Shown here: piece after piece, positions 59,625-64,000 of the stretch
Layout of the letters: the number at the start of each line of letters is the position of its first letter
Numbering within the stretch: the stretch's first letter is position 1
DNA from: Pikeienuella piscinae
GTDB taxonomy: Bacteria > Pseudomonadota > Alphaproteobacteria > Rhodobacterales > Rhodobacteraceae
Length of the DNA: 64,000 nucleotides
Direction of reading: 5' to 3'
NCBI RefSeq assembly: GCF_011044155.1
Contig: NZ_CP049056.1
Span: 4,220,001-4,284,000, forward strand
The notes under the pieces: generated by a model
Database searches by the model: none
What the model was told of the DNA's origin: nothing
The model's input: only the letters and a program-made list of their open reading frames with translations
Made by a program: the position numbers and the translations under genes

Positions 59625-60266
59625 ATGAAACTGAATTTGCTTGCGCTCGCTGCTGCGGGCGTCCTGGCCATCTCGTCCGCTGCTTCCGCGGCGACGACCG
59701 GCTTCACCGTGGGTGTCACCGAAGGTGGCGGCAACCGCGATCTCGTCGACGGCACCACGCTGATCGCCGATGCGGCCAGCCCGAACGGGTCCAAGGACCT
59801 TGGCACGATCGGCGCCGGCGACGTCTTCGGCCTCTACGGCCGCATCGTCAGCGCGATCGATCGCTACAAGTTCGGCTTCACCGCCACCTCCGGCTTCGAG
59901 GTCAACTTCGATTTCGACGGCTACTACACCGACGGCGGAAATACGTTCGTCGCGAATTCGGGTCTCGTCAAAGAGAGCGGCTCGGCCCAGAAGGGCGTGA
60001 TCTTCTCGCTTCAGGACGCGAACGGCGACGAGCTTTTCTCGACCGGCACGCTTCTGACGAACATCACCTCGGGCAACGCGTTCCTCTTCGGCGCGGGCGC
60101 GGGGGACTATTTCCTCGTCGTCGACGGCTCGCAGGGGCCGAACAGGAATGGCGCCGCGCTCTATGACCTCAACATCTCGGCGGTTCCGGTTCCGGCCGCG
60201 CTGCCGCTGCTGTTGACCGGCATCGCCGGCCTCGGATTCATGTCGCGCCGCCGCAAGGCCGCCTGA
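59625..60266 (+). CDS. VPxPA-CTERM surface protein
   Basis: A 213-aa exported protein. Signal peptide KLNLLALAAAGVLAISSAASA; beta-rich body with Gly/Asp-rich repeats; C-terminal sorting signal VPVPAALPLLLTGIAGLGFMSRRR. It is the second protein of this type in the window, after 52340-53002; the enzyme that processes them lies elsewhere. A terminator follows at 60291. Confidence 0.82.
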   Translation: MKLNLLALAAAGVLAISSAASAATTGFTVGVTEGGGNRDLVDGTTLIADAASPNGSKDLGTIGAGDVFGLYGRIVSAIDRYKFGFTATSGFEVNFDFDGYYTDGGNTFVANSGLVKESGSAQKGVIFSLQDANGDELFSTGTLLTNITSGNAFLFGAGAGDYFLVVDGSQGPNRNGAALYDLNISAVPVPAALPLLLTGIAGLGFMSRRRKAA

Positions 60267-60290
60267 GCCGCGAGAGCGGAGAAGAATGCG

Positions 60291-60324
60291 AAAGGCCGTC
60301 CCGGATCGGGGCGGCCTTTTTCGT
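60291..60324 (+). terminator. Intrinsic terminator of the VPxPA-CTERM gene
   Basis: AAAGGCCGTCCCG / CGGGGCGGCCTTT, a 13-bp stem with one T-G pair and a GAT loop, followed by TTTCG. Confidence 0.85.
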
Positions 60325-60512
60325 TTCGAACGGCTGTGTTCGGTGCGCCGCCCGCATCACCCGCCGTGACGGTGTCCCGGAGGCGAGATCGCCGCCGTCA
60401 GAATCAGCGGGTGCAAAGGCTGGTGGTTATCCAGCGCGCGAAGGCCGGGTGATGGCGTTCGTGTGCTCGCCGCCGTCGCGAAGGCAGGTGAAAACCAGTC
60501 GCATGGTTCTTA

Positions 60513-63335
60513 TCAATGCGCCTCGGCCCAGTTCCGGCCCTTGCCCGCATCGGCGACCAGCGGCGTCGTCAGGGCGACGGCGGGGAGGTTGGCGCCTTCC
60601 ATGACTTTCCGGACGGTCTCAGCGGTCTCGTCCGCCTCCGATTCAGGAACCTCGAAGATCAGTTCGTCATGGACCTGAAGGAGCATCCGCGCCGTAAGCT
60701 TCGCCTTGGCCAGCGCCGGCGGGATGCGGACCATCGCGCGGCGGATCACGTCGGCGGCGGAACCCTGGATCGGCGCGTTGATCGCGGCGCGGCGCTGGAA
60801 GCCGCCCATTGGCCCCTTCGCGTTGATCTCCGGCGTGTGGATGCGCCGGCCGAACACGGTTTCGACATAGCCCTGTTTCTTGGCCGTCTCGACGGTCGCA
60901 TCCATATAGGCGCGGATGCCGGGGAACTTCTCGAAGTAGGCGTCGATGAAACGCTTCGCGTCCTCACGCGGTATGCGCAGGTTGTTGGCGAGACCGAAGG
61001 CGGAAATGCCGTAGATCACGCCGAAATTGATCGCCTTCGCTTGCCGGCGGATCATCGGGTCCATGCCTTCGACCGGAACGCCGAAAATCTCCGAGGCGGT
61101 GGCGGCGTGAATGTCCTGCCCCTCGGCGAATGCCTGTTTCAGGGCCTCGATATCGGCGATATGGGCGAGAAGCCGCAGCTCGATCTGGCTGTAATCGAGC
61201 GAGAGGAGGACGTTCCCCTCGTCGGCGATGAACGCCTCGCGGATGCGGCGCCCCTCCTCCGAGCGCACCGGGATGTTCTGGAGGTTCGGGTCGGTCGAGG
61301 CGAGGCGGCCGGTGGATGCGCCGGCGATGGAGTAGGAGGTGTGGACGCGCCCGGTCTCGGCGTTGATATGGGTCTGAAGGGCGTCGGTATAGGTGCCTTT
61401 CAGCTTCGAGAGTTGACGCCAGTCGAGAACGCGGGCGGGAAGGTCATGGCCCTCGGCCGCTAGCGTCTCCAGCACATCGGCGCCGGTGGCGTAGGCGCCG
61501 GTCTTGCCTTTCTTGCCGCCGTCCATGCCCATCTTGTCAAAGAGGATCTCGCCAAGCTGCTTCGGTGAGCCGACATTGAATTTTTCACCGGCGAGCTCGT
61601 GAATCTCCGCCTCCAGCCCCGCCATCTTCTGCGCGAAATTGTTGGAGAGACGCGAGAGCGCGTCGCGGTCGACCTTGACGCCGGCGCGCTCCATATCCGC
61701 CAGCACCGGGACCAGTGGGCGCTCCATCACCTCGTAGACTCGGGTGACGCGGTTCCGAACGAGACCCGGTTTGAGGATTTTCCAGAGCCGGAAGGTGACG
61801 TCGGCGTCCTCTGCTGCGTAGGGCGCGGCCTTGTCGATCTCCACCCGGTCGAAGGTGATCTTCTTCCTGCCGGCGCCGAGCAACGTCTTGATCGGGATCG
61901 GCTCATGGTCGAGATGGCGTTTGGAGAGCGCGTCCATGCCTTGCCCGCCCATCCCGGCCTCCTGCGCGTAGGAGAGCAGCATGGTGTCGTCGAAGGGAGC
62001 GACCCAGATCCCGTAGCGGGCGAGCACCTTCAGATCGTATTTCATGTTCTGCGCGATCTTCAGGATCGACGGGTCCTCAAGCATTGGCTTCAGGATCGCG
62101 ATCGCGTCATCGAGCGCCATCTGCCCCGCCGCGCGCTCGGCGGCGCCCAGCAGGTCGCCGTCGCCGGTCTGGTGGCCGAGGGGGATGTAGCAGGCGCGGC
62201 CGGGGGCCGTGGCCAGCGAGACGCCGACAAGCTCGGCGGTCATCTCGTCGAGCGATGTGGTTTCCGTGTCGACGGCGACTTCGCCGCGCTCATAAATTTT
62301 TTCGATCCACGCCTTCAGCGCATCGGCGTCGCGGATGATCTCATAAGCGCTCGTGTCGATCTTCGCGGCCTCGACGGCGGCTTCGGCGCCCGGCTCCGCC
62401 GCCGGGACGGCCTCCGGTTCCGGGGCGGGCGCCGCGGCGGGTGGTTCAACCCCGAAGATCGCGGCGATGCGGCGGGTGAGGGTGGAGAACTCCATCTCGT
62501 TGAGGAAGGACAGCAGCATTTCGGCTTCGGGCTGGCGGCGGGCGAGTTCGTCATAGGCGGGAAGGTTGCCGACATTGTCGTCGAGAGTGACGAGACGTTT
62601 GGAGATGCGGATCAGCTCGGCGTTCTCGATCAGGCTTTGGCGTCGTTTCGGCTGCTTGATCTCCGCGGCCCGCTCCAGCAGCGTTTCGAGATCTCCATAT
62701 TCGTTGATGAGAAGCGCGGCGGTCTTGACGCCGATGCCGGGCGCGCCGGGAACGTTGTCGACGCTGTCGCCCGCGAGCGCCTGGACGTCGATAACCCGCT
62801 CCGGGCCGACGCCGAACTTCTCGCGCACCTGTTCGACGCCGATGACCTTGCCCTTCATCAGATCGACCATGCCGATGCGCCCGCCCACCAGTTGCATCAG
62901 ATCCTTGTCGGACGAGACGATCGTGACCTCCGCGCCGCCCGCAGCGGCCTCGCGGGCGTAGGTGGCGATGACGTCGTCGGCTTCGTACCCGTCGATCTCG
63001 ATGCAGGGCAGGTTGAAGGCGCGGGTGGCGTCGCGGATCAGACCGAATTGCGGGCGAAGATCCTCCGGCGCGTCGGGGCGCTGCGCCTTGTATTCCGGGT
63101 AGAACTCGTTCCGGAAGGAAAAGCGCGAGGCGTCGAAGATCACGGCGACATGGCTTGGGGCGTCGTCCCCCTTCAGGTCCTGCAGCATCTTCCAGATCAT
63201 GTTGCAGAAGCCGCTGACCGCGCCGACCGGCATTCCGTCGGATTTTCGCGTCAGCGCCGGGAGCGCGTGATAGGCGCGAAAGATGAAGCCGGAGCCGTCG
63301 ACGAGATAGAGATGGTCTTCAGGCTTCGCGGGCAT
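60513..63335 (-). CDS. polA: DNA polymerase I
   Basis: A 940-aa three-domain enzyme. 5' nuclease domain (about 1-300: DGSGFIFRAYHALP, GYEADDVIATYA, SSDKDLMQLV), an Ala/Pro/Glu linker, a 3'-5' exonuclease domain with VAVDTETTS and the Asp/Glu pair, and the polymerase domain with SLDYSQIELRLLAHI, RRQAKAINFGVIYG and LLQVHDELIFEVPE. It processes Okazaki fragments and repairs gaps. Intact, full length. Confidence 0.97.
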   Translation of the reverse strand: MPAKPEDHLYLVDGSGFIFRAYHALPALTRKSDGMPVGAVSGFCNMIWKMLQDLKGDDAPSHVAVIFDASRFSFRNEFYPEYKAQRPDAPEDLRPQFGLIRDATRAFNLPCIEIDGYEADDVIATYAREAAAGGAEVTIVSSDKDLMQLVGGRIGMVDLMKGKVIGVEQVREKFGVGPERVIDVQALAGDSVDNVPGAPGIGVKTAALLINEYGDLETLLERAAEIKQPKRRQSLIENAELIRISKRLVTLDDNVGNLPAYDELARRQPEAEMLLSFLNEMEFSTLTRRIAAIFGVEPPAAAPAPEPEAVPAAEPGAEAAVEAAKIDTSAYEIIRDADALKAWIEKIYERGEVAVDTETTSLDEMTAELVGVSLATAPGRACYIPLGHQTGDGDLLGAAERAAGQMALDDAIAILKPMLEDPSILKIAQNMKYDLKVLARYGIWVAPFDDTMLLSYAQEAGMGGQGMDALSKRHLDHEPIPIKTLLGAGRKKITFDRVEIDKAAPYAAEDADVTFRLWKILKPGLVRNRVTRVYEVMERPLVPVLADMERAGVKVDRDALSRLSNNFAQKMAGLEAEIHELAGEKFNVGSPKQLGEILFDKMGMDGGKKGKTGAYATGADVLETLAAEGHDLPARVLDWRQLSKLKGTYTDALQTHINAETGRVHTSYSIAGASTGRLASTDPNLQNIPVRSEEGRRIREAFIADEGNVLLSLDYSQIELRLLAHIADIEALKQAFAEGQDIHAATASEIFGVPVEGMDPMIRRQAKAINFGVIYGISAFGLANNLRIPREDAKRFIDAYFEKFPGIRAYMDATVETAKKQGYVETVFGRRIHTPEINAKGPMGGFQRRAAINAPIQGSAADVIRRAMVRIPPALAKAKLTARMLLQVHDELIFEVPESEADETAETVRKVMEGANLPAVALTTPLVADAGKGRNWAEAH

Positions 63336-63389
63336 CGGTCGCTTTCCTTTCGCGGGTCGGGGAGAGCATGGCGGAAGGCGCGGGACCGC

Positions 63390-63998
63390 TCAAGCGCCGA
63401 AGATCCGCCAGGCCAGCAGCATCCGCGCCCCGGCCGAGACGAAGCAGAGCGCGCCGAAGCCCCAGGCGAGCGGGGCGAACCAGCTGGGGAAAAGACAGAA
63501 GAGGACGAAGAGCGCGATCGTCTCCCCCCCTTCGAGGAGGCCGCCGACGTAATAGAGCGTTTTCGCGCCCTGCGCCCGGCTTTCCATTCCGCGCCGCTCG
63601 GCGACGGCGGCGAAGGCGAGGAAGGCCGAACCGTTGGCGTAGAAGCTGGCGAGGAGGACTGCGCCGGCCGCGCCGTTGGCGACCGGGTCCGCCAGCACGA
63701 AGCCGAGCGGGACGGCGCCGTAAACGATGAAATCGCAGGTGATGTCCAGGAATCCGCCGAAATCGGTCCGCCCGGCCGTGCGGGCGATGGCGCCGTCGAG
63801 CCCGTCCGCGAGCCGGCCGAGAAGCAGCGGGACGAGCGCTGCGAGCGGCAGGCCGAACGCGATCAGCGCGACGGCGAGGAGGCCGAGAGCGAACCCCGCG
63901 AGGGTTACGCTATTGGCGCCGACGCCGGCGCGGGCGAGGGCGCCGCCAAGCCGGTCGAGCGGCGGGTCGATCAGCTTGCGGAGACGGGAGTCGAACAT
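63390..63998 (-). CDS. CDP-alcohol phosphatidyltransferase family protein
   Basis: A 202-aa membrane enzyme that transfers a phosphatidyl group from CDP-diacylglycerol to an alcohol. The catalytic signature DGxxAR(x8)GxxxD(x3)D is complete (LDGAIARTAGRTDFGGFLDITCD). Its alcohol substrate (glycerol phosphate, inositol or choline) cannot be decided. It lies 54 bp upstream of polA on the same strand, close to the window end, and appears complete. Confidence 0.85.
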   Translation of the reverse strand: MFDSRLRKLIDPPLDRLGGALARAGVGANSVTLAGFALGLLAVALIAFGLPLAALVPLLLGRLADGLDGAIARTAGRTDFGGFLDITCDFIVYGAVPLGFVLADPVANGAAGAVLLASFYANGSAFLAFAAVAERRGMESRAQGAKTLYYVGGLLEGGETIALFVLFCLFPSWFAPLAWGFGALCFVSAGARMLLAWRIFGA

Positions 63999-64000
63999 TC

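Overview
The window is one contiguous stretch of a GC-rich chromosome that looks like an alphaproteobacterium of the order Rhodobacterales. Support for this comes from the gene families (a LivM/LivF-type ABC cluster followed by a phenylacetate-CoA-ligase-like gene, DinB with a Cys-rich N-terminus, a glutamine synthetase-like enzyme, N-formylglutamate amidohydrolase), two VPLPA-CTERM-type surface proteins, and the str-S10-spc-alpha ribosomal gene order. A genus cannot be named from sequence alone. Protein functions are assigned from recognisable motifs; no database search was run.

Layout: 1-5000, end of a branched-chain-type ABC transporter with a CoA ligase; 4970-6240, L36, tRNA-Val and an amidohydrolase; 6300-6460, a candidate small RNA; 6550-8910, DinB and an ArsR/SRPBCC pair with a double operator; 8970-10560, a lower-GC islet with a Panacea-type toxin-antitoxin pair; 10560-15020, ParB-like protein, pyrF and clpB; 15140-16790, a lower-GC three-gene operon (HNH nuclease, unknown protein, minimal nucleotidyltransferase) with matching short repeats on both sides; 17040-24280, a glutamine synthetase-like gene, a large FecR-domain surface protein with a partner TPR/beta-barrel protein (type XI-secretion-like), and an RTX protein; 24280-26640, acyl-CoA dehydrogenase and DoxX.

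27064-52019 holds the ribosomal super-cluster: rpsL-rpsG-fusA-tuf, rpsJ to rplP, rpmC to secY-adk, and rpsM-rpsK-rpoA-rplQ. It is interrupted between rplP and rpmC by 6.3 kb of foreign DNA with three nested layers. A two-gene fecR-lipoprotein unit is split by an IS5-type element (3-bp TCA duplication). That element is itself split by a 3250-bp IS1-type element with perfect 19-bp inverted ends and an 8-bp GACGGATC duplication. The IS1-type element carries a HigB toxin, a HigA-ImmA/IrrE antitoxin, a third unknown gene and a KGG-motif protein. A hairpin after rplP and a promoter-like sequence just before rpmC may let the two halves of the ribosomal operon work separately.

52340-64000 holds two VPLPA-CTERM proteins, a class III cyclase with altered base-recognition positions, a DegQ-like protease, rarA, a CrcB fluoride channel, an RluC-type pseudouridine synthase, an alpha/beta hydrolase, a cupin, polA and a CDP-alcohol phosphatidyltransferase. 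The best candidates for something new are the HNH-unknown-nucleotidyltransferase operon, the toxin-antitoxin-carrying IS1-type element, and the FecR/beta-barrel secretion pair.
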